DNA from: Pseudomonas psychrophila | GTDB taxonomy: Bacteria > Pseudomonadota > Gammaproteobacteria > Pseudomonadales > Pseudomonadaceae | Assembly (NCBI RefSeq): GCF_001043005.1 | Contig: NZ_JYKZ01000001.1 | Coordinates: 248,001 to 312,000 of the forward strand | Length of the DNA stretch: 64,000 bases | Reading direction: 5' to 3' | Shown: positions 39,849-49,573 of the stretch, one piece after another | Layout of the letters: each line of letters starts with the position of its first letter | How positions within the stretch are numbered: the stretch's first letter is position 1 | Notes under the pieces: generated by a model | What the model saw: only the letters and a program-made list of their open reading frames with translations | What the model was told of the DNA's origin: nothing | Database searches by the model: none | Made by a program: the position numbers and the translations under genes

Positions 39849-40113
39849 GAAACGTCCTCCTCGCAATGGATAGACATTCAGCGCTCCCCTATCGGCAGCA
39901 GGTATGCCGTGACAAGGGGAGTAATAAGCATGTAGCGAACAAGATCAGAGCCAGTCGATTACTTCGCTGGTCTGGATGCAGAGTAGCTCCACGGTGCCGC
40001 GTCTGCCAAGGGGGTAATCCATGAATTTCAACAGGTTTTATGCGTACCACTGAAACCTGCACCCGGCGCCTGGACAGATGCGCTGTCCAGGACCAGGCAT
40101 GCCCGGTTAAGCG

Positions 40114-40722
40114 TTATGGCTTTTCAGCGCGCTCTTTAAGCCCCTTGAGGGTATTGAACGGGGCATCGACCACAAACTTGTTGGCCAGCCAGGAAGGCAC
40201 GCTGCCGCCAGGCTCGGTATGCACCTGGTACGTCACCTCGGTCAAGTTGTCGCCTTTAGGCACCAGCTTCCAGAAACCATTGACCTGAGCAACCCGCACA
40301 AAGCCCTTTTCTTCCGGGAGGTAGGTCGGCACGCCTTTCAGGGTGCGGGTCAAACTGCCGTCCGCACCTTGGGCAGTGGTCACCAGCAGCACCGAATCAC
40401 GCGGGGTGACCGGCCAGGGTGTTTTGAACTGGGTGTAGGTCCAGCTCTGATCGCCTTCGTGCTTGAGCAATTTTTGCGATTGGCATTCATGAATCCAGGC
40501 GCAAGCGCCCGCCACGTCTTCCTGCAACTTGCTGACCTTGGCCAGCGGCGCCTTGATGGTCGTTACCCCCTGGTAAGCCTTGTACTGGGAGCCGGCGACT
40601 TCACTCAGCGACACCTTGATGCCGTCCTGATCCTTGGCGACTTTCCAGTCTTCGGCCTGGGCCACGCCCACCAGCAAAACACTCAAACCACATACCAATG
40701 CCACTCGATGCAACGAACCCAT
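40114..40722 (-). CDS. secreted START-domain protein
   Basis: A 202-residue protein with a signal peptide ending GVAQA (about 23). The mature part is a START-like lipid-binding helix-grip fold (KGVTTIKAPLAKVSKL..., TYTQFKTPWPVTPRDSVLL, VNGFWKLVPKGDN). The fold binds hydrophobic ligands; the ligand is unknown. ATG 40722 has AGGAATAAG before it. Confidence 0.83.
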   Translation of the reverse strand: MGSLHRVALVCGLSVLLVGVAQAEDWKVAKDQDGIKVSLSEVAGSQYKAYQGVTTIKAPLAKVSKLQEDVAGACAWIHECQSQKLLKHEGDQSWTYTQFKTPWPVTPRDSVLLVTTAQGADGSLTRTLKGVPTYLPEEKGFVRVAQVNGFWKLVPKGDNLTEVTYQVHTEPGGSVPSWLANKFVVDAPFNTLKGLKERAEKP

Positions 40723-40769
40723 TGTCTTATTCCTTATTGTTGAAGGTCTGTTCACTGGTCATAAACGCA

Positions 40770-41024
40770 CTATGCCGCGGTCATCTGCTCCCACCAACCG
40801 ATCAGGTTAATGGCTTCTTCCCGGTCAGTGCCGCACACCTCGATGTCGGCCTTGAACTCGCCACAGACTGCAGGGCGTTGCGGCTGGCCGAACAAACCAC
40901 ACAAGTAGTCGACTGAAAGATGCAGGCAGCGTTCCCCGGCCGGCTTGCCGTTGGGCATGCCCGGCAGCGGTGTACTGATGGAAGGGGCAATGCAGCAAGC
41001 GCCACAGCCTTCACGGCAATTCAT
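40770..41024 (-). CDS. YkgJ-family cysteine cluster protein
   Basis: An 84-residue protein with the family pattern CREGCGACCIAPSIS plus GERCLHLS, YLCGLF and PAVCGEFKADIEVCGT, giving eight or nine conserved cysteines that probably bind a metal or an iron-sulfur centre. Function unknown. Confidence 0.82.
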   Translation of the reverse strand: MNCREGCGACCIAPSISTPLPGMPNGKPAGERCLHLSVDYLCGLFGQPQRPAVCGEFKADIEVCGTDREEAINLIGWWEQMTAA

Positions 41025-41177
41025 GACGTTAGCACCTCATTCGGGGCAAAGTGTGTTGATGACAAGGGATAGTACTCGCTGGAACAGGTGTTTGAAATTG
41101 ACCGTTCAGCAGAATGTGCTGATAAATGACAGTGACTGAATAGTCAGTTTAGAAGCCTGTTTTTGAGCACTCGGCAC

Positions 41178-41651
41178 TTATTGCTTGAATTCGAAATCCA
41201 GCGCAGCGCCTTCGATTTCGTTGTGACGGGCTTCGTTGCGCAATTGCAGGTTCATCTCATTGCTGAGCAAGCGCCCGTTGAGCTGAAAAGGGCTCTCTTC
41301 GGCGGGTTTCTCGCCAAACATATTCGGCAGCAGGGGTTTGTGAGCAGGCATAGGAATAGTGCCCAAAGGATGCAGCTGCTTGACCATCTCGGGAGGCAAG
41401 CGCAAATCGAGGTTCGCCGCAGGTAAACGCTTCTTGGCGATTTCATGGGCCGACTTGGATTTGGATGCAATGGGAGCACGCTTTTTGACCGGTGCCTTTT
41501 TCACACTGGCAGCAGGCTTGGCAGGCGAGTGGACAGATTGCGCCTCACTGGAGGTTGACAGCGGTTGTACCGGGGCCGCTGTCGCAACCACAGTATTGAG
41601 CGTACTCAACACGCCCACCAATAAAAGGCCAACACAATATGTCGCTCTCAT
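41178..41651 (-). CDS. secreted Lys/Pro/Ala-rich protein of unknown function
   Basis: About 157 residues with a signal peptide ending near VATAAPV. A low-complexity lysine-alanine-proline stretch (about 35-75) is followed by a small C-terminal region. ATG 41651 has GGGAG close to it (only about 2-3 bases), which is tight; GTG 41660 is the alternative. No domain recognised. Confidence 0.55.
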   Translation of the reverse strand: MRATYCVGLLLVGVLSTLNTVVATAAPVQPLSTSSEAQSVHSPAKPAASVKKAPVKKRAPIASKSKSAHEIAKKRLPAANLDLRLPPEMVKQLHPLGTIPMPAHKPLLPNMFGEKPAEESPFQLNGRLLSNEMNLQLRNEARHNEIEGAALDFEFKQ

Positions 41652-41722
41652 AACTCCCACAGTTTTAACGATTCAGGTGCGTATGCTCGCGCTTTACGCA
41701 CAGGGTGACAAGGTGATTATGG

Positions 41723-43195
41723 TCAAAATGCCATCCCCGCTACTGCCGAACTTCCACCGTACTGGCCTGCGGCTTCCTGGCAGAGCTGATTGGCAAGCAT
41801 GCCAAGGGTCATCAGCGCCCGCTCGGCTTCCCGGTTCCAGGGTGTGGCACAGTTAAGCCGTATGCAGTGATTGAACTGCTCGGTATTACTGAAAATCAGC
41901 CCCGGCGCGATGCTGATACCTTGCTGCAGCGCCCGGACATGTAACTCCTGGGTGTTGACCCGGCCCGGCAAACTGACCCACAAGATAAAACCTCCGCTTG
42001 GACGGGACATCTGAGTACCTTCCGGAAAGTGCTGCTGAACGGCCAGCTGGAACGCACTCAGGTTTTTTCGGTATTCCTGGCGGATGTAACGTAAATGGCG
42101 ATCGTAACCACCGTTTTCAAGGTAAGCCGCTACCCCCATCTGCGTGACACTGCACGCCGAATGGGTGGTGAAGGTTTGCAGACGCTGGATTTCCTGCTGA
42201 AACTTGCCAGCGATCATCCAGCCGATACGCACGCCAGGTGACAAGGTTTTGGAAAAACTCGAGCAGTAAATCACCCGATCCAGGCGGTCATAGGCTTTCA
42301 ACGCCTTGGTACGCCCGACCTCGAACATCAACTCGCCATAGATATCGTCTTCGACAATCTGGATATCAAAGTCGGAAGCCAGACGCAGCAGCTGCTTTTG
42401 CCGTTCCTCAGGCATGGTCCCTCCGAGCGGATTACTCAGGCGAGTGGTCAGTACCAATGCCTTGATCGACCATTGATTGGCCGCGAGTTGCAAGGCCTCA
42501 AGGCTCATGCCGGTCGCCGGATCGCTGGGGATCTCGATGACTTTCAAGCCCAGCAGGTCCGCCAGTTGCAGCAGCCCGTAGTAGGTGGGCGACTCGGCCG
42601 CGATGAGGTCTCCTGGGCGAGTCAGTACGCGCAACGACATTTGCAGGGCATCGACACAGCCGTGGGTGATGATGACTTCGGAAGGATCGATCACCACCCC
42701 GGCGTCACGCATGCGGATTGCCACTTGCCGACGTAGTGGCTCAAACCCCGGACTGAACATGTAGCTGAACGCCCGTGGGCTATGAAAACGCGTGACCTTG
42801 GCCAGTTGTTGATGCAAAGCCCGCACAGGCAAGTAATCGACACTGGGCACGGCCGCGCCCAGCGGGAATACGCCTTCGCGACGAGACTCAACCAATACCT
42901 GCTGGATGATGCTGCTGCGAGTGACCAGCCCCGGACGCTCTACACGGGCGATATCAGGAGTGGGTGCGGTCAATGCCGGGGTCTGGTGCACGTAATAACC
43001 AGACTGCGGCCGTGCCCGGATCAAACCCTGATCTTCAAGGTTGGCGTAAGCCTGCAACACCGTGGCATGGCTGACGTTCAGCTGAGAGCTCATCTTGCGC
43101 ACCGAGGGCACACGCTCGCCCGGCTGATAAACGCCACGCCGGATATCCTCAGCCAACTGCTGAGCGATACGTTGATAGAGCAAAAGGTTGGTCAT
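41723..43195 (-). CDS. MocR-type regulator: GntR HTH fused to aminotransferase domain
   Basis: About 490 residues. An N-terminal GntR winged helix (QQLAEDIRRGVYQPGERVPSVRKMSSQLNVSHATVLQAYANLEDQGLI region) joins a fold-type I aminotransferase-like domain with the PLP-lysine block IYCSSFSKTLSPGVRIGW. MocR proteins sense PLP-bound amino acids and regulate adjacent or distant genes. The start is ATG 43195 (GAGAG upstream) or 43216. No obvious target gene adjoins. Confidence 0.88.
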   Translation of the reverse strand: MTNLLLYQRIAQQLAEDIRRGVYQPGERVPSVRKMSSQLNVSHATVLQAYANLEDQGLIRARPQSGYYVHQTPALTAPTPDIARVERPGLVTRSSIIQQVLVESRREGVFPLGAAVPSVDYLPVRALHQQLAKVTRFHSPRAFSYMFSPGFEPLRRQVAIRMRDAGVVIDPSEVIITHGCVDALQMSLRVLTRPGDLIAAESPTYYGLLQLADLLGLKVIEIPSDPATGMSLEALQLAANQWSIKALVLTTRLSNPLGGTMPEERQKQLLRLASDFDIQIVEDDIYGELMFEVGRTKALKAYDRLDRVIYCSSFSKTLSPGVRIGWMIAGKFQQEIQRLQTFTTHSACSVTQMGVAAYLENGGYDRHLRYIRQEYRKNLSAFQLAVQQHFPEGTQMSRPSGGFILWVSLPGRVNTQELHVRALQQGISIAPGLIFSNTEQFNHCIRLNCATPWNREAERALMTLGMLANQLCQEAAGQYGGSSAVAGMAF

Positions 43196-43337
43196 GGCGC
43201 CGCTCTCGATGTTCAAGCTTTATTATTGTGGAGAACAATACCGGAACAGTTTAGAAGTGTACGGGCACAGTTGTCACTTAACAAAGCCGTACAGGCCGTG
43301 TGCGGGGAGAACTGTATGGGTGCGGATAGTGCCGTTA

Positions 43338-43361
43338 TGGGAGCGAGCAGGCTCGCTCCCA
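43338..43361. repeat. single REP-like hairpin
   Basis: TGGGAGCGAGC and its exact reverse complement flank two bases, in the gap after the OmpA-family gene. It is a reduced form of the genome's REP. Confidence 0.75.
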
Positions 43362-43385
43362 CATCAGTCAAGTCATGCCTATTTG

Positions 43386-44201
43386 TTAGCGCGCGGCGCC
43401 CAGTTGGCCTTTTTCGTCAGAAAAGACGATTTCAACACGGCGGTTCTGCGCACGACCGCGCTCTGTGGCATTTACGTCAACCGGGTATTGATCGCCATAA
43501 CCTTCCACCAGGATTCGCTTCTCGTCGATACCCAGATCGACCAGCACATCCGCCACGGCCTGCGCGCGATCACGGGATAGCTTGAGGTTGTCTTCCTTAC
43601 CCCCGGTGCTGTCGGTGTAGCCCTCGATTCGCACAACGCGCTTGGGGTTCAGTTGCAGGAACTGCACCAGCTTGAGCACCGTACGATTGGCCGAGTTTTT
43701 CAAATCGGCTTCGCCCGTATCGAACAACACGTCCCCCAGGGTCATGACCAAACCACGGTCAGTCTGAGTGGTGGCCAGGCTGATAATTTGCTCTTCCAGC
43801 CATTGGCCCTGTTGCTGAACGCTCAACAACTTGGCTTCACGCAAGGCCAGTTGCAGGCGCTGACGTTCCAGTTCGAGCTTGGCCGCACGCTCTTCGTTGA
43901 GCACCTGCTGCGTGTGCTCGCGGGCAATTTCACTGTAGCGCTGGCTCAAATAGGCGTAATGCGCAACGTCTTCGCCACTGCCCCAATAGCTGGACAACCG
44001 GTCAGCGCGGGCTAGGGACTCACCGGCGCGAATCACGTCCTTGGGGGCGATGCGCAGCACATTGGTGTCTTCCTTGACGGTCTGAAAATCAGTGCTGGCC
44101 TGTTGCAAGGCCTGCTCGCTGTTGTGATGCCCTGCGCACCCGGTCAGGCCGACGCAACCCGCTACTAGCACACCCATGAAAGCTCTGGACTTGAGGCTCA
44201 T
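43386..44201 (-). CDS. OmpA-family lipoprotein
   Basis: A 271-residue lipoprotein (lipobox LTGC, about 19-22). A DUF4398-like helical region (about 25-130) precedes an OmpA peptidoglycan-binding domain (about 150-260) with DTGEADLK, IEGYTDSTGGKEDN and RAQNRRVEI. It anchors to peptidoglycan from the outer membrane. Its start overlaps the stop of the DUF4398 gene in an ATGA, so the two are coupled. Confidence 0.92.
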   Translation of the reverse strand: MSLKSRAFMGVLVAGCVGLTGCAGHHNSEQALQQASTDFQTVKEDTNVLRIAPKDVIRAGESLARADRLSSYWGSGEDVAHYAYLSQRYSEIAREHTQQVLNEERAAKLELERQRLQLALREAKLLSVQQQGQWLEEQIISLATTQTDRGLVMTLGDVLFDTGEADLKNSANRTVLKLVQFLQLNPKRVVRIEGYTDSTGGKEDNLKLSRDRAQAVADVLVDLGIDEKRILVEGYGDQYPVDVNATERGRAQNRRVEIVFSDEKGQLGAAR

Positions 44202-44554
44202 TGCGCATCCGCCAGTTGTTTGCGCAAGCGCGAAATACGAGTATTGAGCACGTTCAGTTGTTCCTGGCTTTTTTGCGTCAGCACGCGAGCTTCAGCTAAT
44301 CGGGCATCAAGCTCGGCTTGTTCGGCTTGCATGCGCGCGTCTTTAAAGGATTCATCTGCCATATCAGCCAGCGCTTGGGCCAGCTTGTCTTCGGCTTGTT
44401 TCAGTTCAGCCATATCATCGGCTGTGGCACCCACAGCCCTGGCTTGCTCCAGAGCCTGTTCGGTCAAACGCAATTGTTCATTCGGCGCAGGATCGGCTGC
44501 ACACCCCGCCAGAGCCAGAACGGCCAGGGCAGCGAAAATAGGTCGAATTGTCAC
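44198..44554 (-). CDS. DUF4398-type lipoprotein
   Basis: A 118-residue lipoprotein (ALAGC) made almost wholly of a long coiled coil (about 30-115). It starts with GTG at 44554, with AGGA upstream. It pairs by overlap with the OmpA-family gene; the two are likely envelope-structural partners. Confidence 0.82.
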   Translation of the reverse strand: MTIRPIFAALAVLALAGCAADPAPNEQLRLTEQALEQARAVGATADDMAELKQAEDKLAQALADMADESFKDARMQAEQAELDARLAEARVLTQKSQEQLNVLNTRISRLRKQLADAQ

Positions 44555-44563
44555 TAGGGATTC

Positions 44564-45382
44564 CTACTGTTTTGGGGCGCTGAGCGGTTGTAGCAACTGG
44601 GCTTTCCACCGCTCTAGATTGCGTTGCAATGCCGCCTCGGTCAGGCCGGACGCGGGCAATTCTGTCATCTTTTTGGCGAGCTGTCCGCGCAACCACGGCT
44701 CATTGCAGGCCGAGTCATGGGAAATCGCCAAAAACAGCCCAGGCTGATCAATCGGCTGTGGATGTGCCAGCAGATCATCGGCAATGCCCAGGGTTTGCGC
44801 AGTGGCCGTACCGGAATAGCGACCGGCCAGTACGTATTCGGCCTGGCCGAGCAGCAATTTCTGGAAGGCCTGGGTCAGGCCGGGCAGACGCTCCAGAGTG
44901 AGCTGATGCTGAGCGAACTCATTGAACGTTTCGCTTAATCGGGATTTTTCGGAGACGGCGCCCGTATACCCGTGCAAGTCGGCAGGTGTTTCGTAGACCA
45001 GGGTTGAGTCCTTGCGGGTCCACACCAGATAGTCGTTACGCACTAAGGGCGGGTGGATGTAGTCGAACGACGAGAGCCCGCTGACCGTTAGCGGGGCATC
45101 CAGCAGCATGTCCATGCGCCCGGCGCGCACTTCGTCCTGAGCCTGGGCGCGCTTGCCACCGTAGAGCACTTCAACCTTGATCCCCAGTTCCTGGCCCGCC
45201 TGCTGTATGAGGTCGGCACTGGTGCCGATCAAGTGCGCAGGGTCGGCTGGATCGCGCCACAGGTAAGGTGGTGCATCGGGACTGCCAGTAACGATCAGGC
45301 GTTCACACTTGCCCGCAGCTTCTGACAACAGCGGCAATAACGCCAACCCCACCAGCAACCTGCTCAGCTGACGCACATCCAT
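44564..45382 (-). CDS. periplasmic solute-binding (SBP_bac_3-like) protein
   Basis: About 272 residues with a signal peptide (LLVGLALLPLLSEAAG). The mature part begins CERLIVTGSPDAPPYLWRDP and has the amino-acid-binding pattern (LIQQAGQELGIKVEV, GRMDMLLDAPLT). No ABC permease is adjacent, so it may be a receptor rather than an importer part. ATG 45382 is chosen; its ribosome site is moderate. Confidence 0.78.
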   Translation of the reverse strand: MDVRQLSRLLVGLALLPLLSEAAGKCERLIVTGSPDAPPYLWRDPADPAHLIGTSADLIQQAGQELGIKVEVLYGGKRAQAQDEVRAGRMDMLLDAPLTVSGLSSFDYIHPPLVRNDYLVWTRKDSTLVYETPADLHGYTGAVSEKSRLSETFNEFAQHQLTLERLPGLTQAFQKLLLGQAEYVLAGRYSGTATAQTLGIADDLLAHPQPIDQPGLFLAISHDSACNEPWLRGQLAKKMTELPASGLTEAALQRNLERWKAQLLQPLSAPKQ

Positions 45383-45481
45383 AGCCCTACGCTCCACACA
45401 CACTATTGAGACCCACAAAAAAACCCGGTCACTCAGGCCATGAAGACGATGCCAGGCACTGAGTGCCCCGCCCTTCTCCAC

Positions 45482-45500
45482 AGCCCGGATGACCGGGCTC
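45482..45500. terminator. weak hairpin near etfA 3' end
   Basis: AGCCCGG pairs with CCGGGCT across ATGA, past the etfA stop. No T-run follows on the minus strand, so it is a weak candidate. Confidence 0.35.
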
Positions 45501-45521
45501 TTTATAAGTGAAGCAACTGGA

Positions 45522-46451
45522 TTAAACCAGCTTCTCCAGCTCAGGTACGGCTTCGAACAAGTCCGCTACCAGGCCGTAATCAGCCACCTGGAAGATCGGT
45601 GCTTCTTCGTCCTTGTTGATCGCAACGATCACCTTGGAGTCTTTCATGCCGGCCAGATGCTGGATCGCGCCGGAAATCCCCACCGCGATGTACAGCTGTG
45701 GCGCAACGATCTTGCCGGTCTGACCGACCTGCATGTCGTTAGGCACAAAACCTGCGTCAACGGCTGCGCGAGAAGCGCCAACAGCAGCGCCCAGCTTGTC
45801 AGCCAGGGTGTAAAGCAGTTTGAAATTGTCGCCGTTCTGCATGCCGCGACCGCCCGAAACGACGATTTTGGCTGCGGTCAGCTCAGGACGGTCCGACTTG
45901 GCCAGTTCTTCACCCACGAACGACGAAGTCCCTGCATCGTGAACCGCTGCAACCGCTTCAACCGCTGCCGAACCACCTTCTGCAGCCACCGGGTCGAAAC
46001 CGGTCGCACGTACGGTGATCACTTTTACCGGCGCAGTGGACTGCACGGTAGCAATGGCGTTACCGGCATAGATCGGGCGCGTGAAGGTGTCAGCGCTGAT
46101 GACCGAAACGATCTCGGAGATCTGATCCACGTCCAACTGCGCAGCAACGCGCGGCAGGATATTTTTGCCGTTGGAGGTAGCGGCCGCCAGGATGTGGCTG
46201 TAACCGGCACCCAGCTCAGCGACAAGAGGCGCCACGTTTTCAGGCAACTGATGGGCGTAAGCCGCGTTGTCGGCGACCAGTACTTTAGCCACGCCAGCGA
46301 TTTTAGCGGCGGCTTCGGCTACTGCGCCAATGCCCTGGCCTGCAACCAGAACGTGGATGTCGCCACCGATTTTAGCGGCAGCAGCCACGGTATTCAGCGT
46401 GGCCGGGGCCAGTGCTTTGCCGTCGTGTTCTGCGATTACCAAGATAGTCAT
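45522..46451 (-). CDS. etfA: electron transfer flavoprotein, alpha subunit
   Basis: A 309-residue ETF-alpha with the FAD-domain motif [12 protein letters not shown] and the conserved VVSGGRGMQ block. With EtfB it carries electrons from acyl-CoA dehydrogenases to the quinone pool. It follows etfB by two bases. Confidence 0.96.
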   Translation of the reverse strand: MTILVIAEHDGKALAPATLNTVAAAAKIGGDIHVLVAGQGIGAVAEAAAKIAGVAKVLVADNAAYAHQLPENVAPLVAELGAGYSHILAAATSNGKNILPRVAAQLDVDQISEIVSVISADTFTRPIYAGNAIATVQSTAPVKVITVRATGFDPVAAEGGSAAVEAVAAVHDAGTSSFVGEELAKSDRPELTAAKIVVSGGRGMQNGDNFKLLYTLADKLGAAVGASRAAVDAGFVPNDMQVGQTGKIVAPQLYIAVGISGAIQHLAGMKDSKVIVAINKDEEAPIFQVADYGLVADLFEAVPELEKLV

Positions 46452-46453
46452 GT

Positions 46454-47203
46454 TTAGATTACCTTCGCTTCGTTTTTCAGTTTCTCGACCAGTTCAGCCA
46501 CCGACTTGACCTTGATACCCGCGCTGCGAGCAGCCGGTGCTTCAACTTTCAGGGTCTTGTTGGTCGAAGCTGTCGAAACGCCCAACGCATCTGGCGTCAG
46601 CACTTCAAGCGGCTTCTTTTTGGCCTTCATGATGTTTGGCAGGGACGCATAACGCGGCTCGTTCAAACGCAGGTCGGTGGTGATGATCGCCGGCAAGCTC
46701 AGCGAAACAGTTTGCGCACCGCCGTCTACTTCACGGGTCACTGCAACCTTGTCGCCTGCCACTTCAACTTTGGAAGCGAAGGTGCCCTGACCGAAACCGG
46801 TCAGCGCGGCCAGCATCTGGCCAGTCTGGTTGTTGTCGCTGTCGATGGCCTGTTTGCCCAGGATCACCAGCTGAGGCTGTTCCTTGTCGACAACGGCCTT
46901 GAGCAGCTTGGCCACGGCCAGCGAGGTCAGATCTTCGGCGGACTCGACGAGAATGGCGCGATCTGCACCCAGTGCCAGCGCGGTACGCAGCTGTTCCTGA
47001 GCAGTGGTCGGGCCGATGGAGACGACGACGATTTCAGTCGCAACACCTTTTTCTTTCAGGCGTACGGCTTCTTCCACAGCGATTTCGCAGAAGGGGTTCA
47101 TCGACATCTTGACGTTGGCGAGGTCAACGCCGGAGTTGTCCGCTTTGACGCGAACTTTAACGTTGTAATCGACCACTCGTTTGACAGCTACAAGAACCTT
47201 CAT
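46454..47203 (-). CDS. etfB: electron transfer flavoprotein, beta subunit
   Basis: A 249-residue ETF-beta. [16 protein letters not shown] and the signature VAREV-like region ([12 protein letters not shown]) are typical; AMP is bound by this subunit. It is first of the etfBA operon and divergent from etfD. Confidence 0.96.
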   Translation of the reverse strand: MKVLVAVKRVVDYNVKVRVKADNSGVDLANVKMSMNPFCEIAVEEAVRLKEKGVATEIVVVSIGPTTAQEQLRTALALGADRAILVESAEDLTSLAVAKLLKAVVDKEQPQLVILGKQAIDSDNNQTGQMLAALTGFGQGTFASKVEVAGDKVAVTREVDGGAQTVSLSLPAIITTDLRLNEPRYASLPNIMKAKKKPLEVLTPDALGVSTASTNKTLKVEAPAARSAGIKVKSVAELVEKLKNEAKVI

Positions 47204-47583
47204 GGATTCCTCGTTACTCTCCGGTGAAAAGAAAGTCGCCTAGGCGAACCTGGCGGTTGATGCTCATTGGCACAAGGGCACCTCCAAAGATCGTTGCCTT
47301 CATTATTAGAAGAGACGAGTGCCAGTCCTTCTCTTGCGACCGTTTGTCCGATGTGACTAACAAGTCATACACCGAAAGGACGTGTAAACTCCGCTCAAAA
47401 AATGGCAGGCTCCTACAGGCTTGTGCCTATGCCCTGTCTTTAGAGGTGCTCTTGAAACCAACAATCAGCCTACGGCGAGCGCAAAACCGCCCGTATCTTG
47501 ACCGGAACGCCATTTGCGGTCAATACAGCAAATTGGCCAGTTTTGAGCCGCGCGTCTTTGATTTATCTGGCTTGCAGCGGATT

Positions 47584-47597
47584 CAAACAAACGTTTG
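47584..47597. promoter_or_regulatory. PsrA-type operator
   Basis: CAAAC-AAAC-GTTTG fits the long-chain-fatty-acid-responsive PsrA site known from Pseudomonas. Its placement against the -35 of etfD suggests repression relieved by fatty acids. Confidence 0.6.
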
Positions 47598-47692
47598 TAT
47601 TGGACGCTGCTAGTGGTGTAGATATAATGCCCGCCCATCAGAGAGAGCGGTGCATCATCCATTGCGTCTTCAACCTCGAGGTAGAGGGAATA

Positions 47693-47734
47693 ATGGATGA
47701 AGTGCCAAACCTCCAATTAGAAAAATACCGTTGA
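47693..47734 (+). CDS. possible 13-codon leader ORF upstream of etfD
   Basis: ATG 47693 has AGAGGGA five bases upstream, and the ORF ends 21 bases before the etfD GTG. The predicted hairpin covers its ribosome site and start. Leader-peptide status is conjecture. Confidence 0.35.
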   Translation: MDEVPNLQLEKYR

Positions 47735-47755
47735 GCCTTGAGTAGGAGATAGCCT

Positions 47756-49420
47756 GTGGAACGCGAGTACATGGAATTCGACGTGGTCATCGTCGGCGCC
47801 GGCCCTGCCGGTTTGTCCGCCGCCTGCCGCTTAAAGCAGAAGGCCGCCGAAGCCGGTAAAGAAATCAGCGTCTGCGTGGTTGAAAAAGGCTCCGAAGTCG
47901 GTGCTCACATTCTGTCTGGTGCTGTTTTCGAACCTCGCGCCTTGAACGAATTGTTCCCGGACTGGAAAGAACTGGGCGCACCGCTCAATACTCCAGTAAC
48001 CCGCGACGATATCTATGTACTGCGCAGCGACAGCACCGCGACCAAGGTGCCTGACCTGTTTGTGCCTAAAACCATGCACAACGAAGGCAACTACATCATC
48101 TCGCTAGGCAACCTGTGCCGCTGGCTGGCGCAACAGGCCGAGAACCTGGGCGTAGAAATCTACCCCGGCTTTGCGGCTCAAGAAGTCCTGTTCGACGAAA
48201 ACAATGTGGTTCGCGGGATCATCACTGGTGATCTGGGCGTTGACCGTGAAGGCAACCCCAAAGAAGGCCTGTACACCCCGGGGATGGAACTGCGCGGCAA
48301 GTACACCCTGTTCGCTGAAGGCTGCCGCGGCCACCTTGGCAAACAACTGATCGAGCGCTTCAAACTCGACAGCGACGCCGATAGCCAGCACTACGGCATC
48401 GGCCTGAAAGAAATCTGGGAAATCGACCCCGCCAAACATCAGCCAGGCCTGGTAGTTCACACTGCTGGCTGGCCGCTGGACATCATCAGCAGCGAAAACA
48501 CCGGCGGTTCTTTCCTGTATCACCTGGAAAACAACCAGGTAGTGGTCGGCCTGATCGTTGACCTGTCTTACAGCAACACCTTCCTGTCGCCGTTCGACGA
48601 GTTCCAGCGCCTCAAGCATCACCCGGTGCTCAAGCAATACCTCGAAGGTGGCAAACGCATCAGCTACGGCGCCCGCGCCCTGGCCAAAGGCGGTTTGAAC
48701 TCCCTGCCAAAAATGGTCTTCAACGGCGGTGCACTGATCGGTTGCGATCTGGGCACCATGAACGTGGCCAAGATCAAGGGCAGCCACACTGCAATGAAAT
48801 CCGGCATGCTCGCAGCAGACGCCGTGGCCGATTCATTGCTGGCGGACTCCGAAGGCGGCGACGCACTCAACACCTACGTTGAAGCCTTCAAAGCCAGCTG
48901 GCTGTTCGACGAACTGTTCGCCAGCCGTAACTTCGGCCCGGCGATGCACAAGTTCGGCCCGATCATGGGCGCGGGTTTCAACTGGATGGATCAGAACATC
49001 TTCGGCGGCAAACTGCCGTTCACCCTGCACGACACCAAGCCAGACTATGCGTGCTTGAAGCAGGCCAAGGACTGCAAGAAGATCGACTACCCGAAACCCG
49101 ACGGCAAGCTGAGCTTCGACAAGCTCAGCTCGGTGTTCATCTCCAGCACCAACCATGAAGAAGAGCAGCCGTGCCACCTCAAGCTGCGCGACCCGAGCAT
49201 TCCGATCAGCGTTAACTTGCCGCTCTACGACGAGCCGGCACAGCGCTACTGCCCGGCGGGCGTGTACGAAGTGATCACTCAGGAAAGCGGCGAAAAACGC
49301 TTCCAGATCAACTCGCAAAACTGCGTTCACTGCAAAACCTGCGACATCAAAGACCCGTCGCAGAACATCACCTGGGTGACCCCGGAAGGTGGCGGCGGCC
49401 CGACTTACCCGAACATGTAA
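47756..49420 (+). CDS. etfD: electron transfer flavoprotein-ubiquinone oxidoreductase
   Basis: A 554-residue membrane-peripheral ETF-QO. FAD-binding VVIVGAGPAGLSAA begins at residue 11. The C-terminal 4Fe-4S cluster is held by RYCPAGVYE and NCVHCKTCDIKDP. It completes the route ACAD to ETF to ubiquinone. GTG 47756 has AGGAGA six bases upstream; ATG 47771 is the alternative. A UUCG-loop terminator follows. Confidence 0.97.
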   Translation: MEREYMEFDVVIVGAGPAGLSAACRLKQKAAEAGKEISVCVVEKGSEVGAHILSGAVFEPRALNELFPDWKELGAPLNTPVTRDDIYVLRSDSTATKVPDLFVPKTMHNEGNYIISLGNLCRWLAQQAENLGVEIYPGFAAQEVLFDENNVVRGIITGDLGVDREGNPKEGLYTPGMELRGKYTLFAEGCRGHLGKQLIERFKLDSDADSQHYGIGLKEIWEIDPAKHQPGLVVHTAGWPLDIISSENTGGSFLYHLENNQVVVGLIVDLSYSNTFLSPFDEFQRLKHHPVLKQYLEGGKRISYGARALAKGGLNSLPKMVFNGGALIGCDLGTMNVAKIKGSHTAMKSGMLAADAVADSLLADSEGGDALNTYVEAFKASWLFDELFASRNFGPAMHKFGPIMGAGFNWMDQNIFGGKLPFTLHDTKPDYACLKQAKDCKKIDYPKPDGKLSFDKLSSVFISSTNHEEEQPCHLKLRDPSIPISVNLPLYDEPAQRYCPAGVYEVITQESGEKRFQINSQNCVHCKTCDIKDPSQNITWVTPEGGGGPTYPNM

Positions 49421-49423
49421 GTC

Positions 49424-49450
49424 AAAAAGGCTCCTTCGGGAGCCTTTTTT
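49424..49450 (+). terminator. intrinsic terminator with TTCG tetraloop
   Basis: AAAAAGGCTCC-TTCG-GGAGCCTTTTTT, three bases after the etfD stop. Confidence 0.96.
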
Positions 49451-49464
49451 ATTGCCCCCGGATT

Positions 49465-49551
49465 TGTGGGAGCGGGCTTGCTCGCGATGGGGTCGCCCAG
49501 GTTTGCCTGACAGACTGCGCTGCGCGCATCGCGAGCAAGCCCGCTCCCACA
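49465..49551. repeat. REP pair (BIME-like)
   Basis: Two 24-base perfect inverted REP arms around a 39-base spacer, between the convergent etfD and AraC genes. Confidence 0.92.
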
Positions 49552-49573
49552 ACACGCCCGTCACACCGGCTGG

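Larger units (their letters stand above)
47204..47755. promoter_or_regulatory. 552-base divergent control region, etfBA / etfD
   Basis: No full gene. On the plus strand TTGGAC (47600-47605) and TATAAT (47623-47628) are spaced 17 bp, a near-consensus promoter for etfD. CAAACAAACGTTTG (47584-47597) immediately upstream matches the PsrA consensus [GC]AAAC-N(2-4)-GTTT[GC]. The leader has a 9-bp stem (TCATCCATT 47655-47663 with AATGGATGA 47692-47700) and a 13-codon ORF (47693-47734). The etfBA promoter was not resolved. Confidence 0.65.

Noticed and set aside
45489..46457. 322-codon plus-strand ORF opposite etfA
   Set aside because: A shadow of etfA in a GC-biased gene; no motifs.
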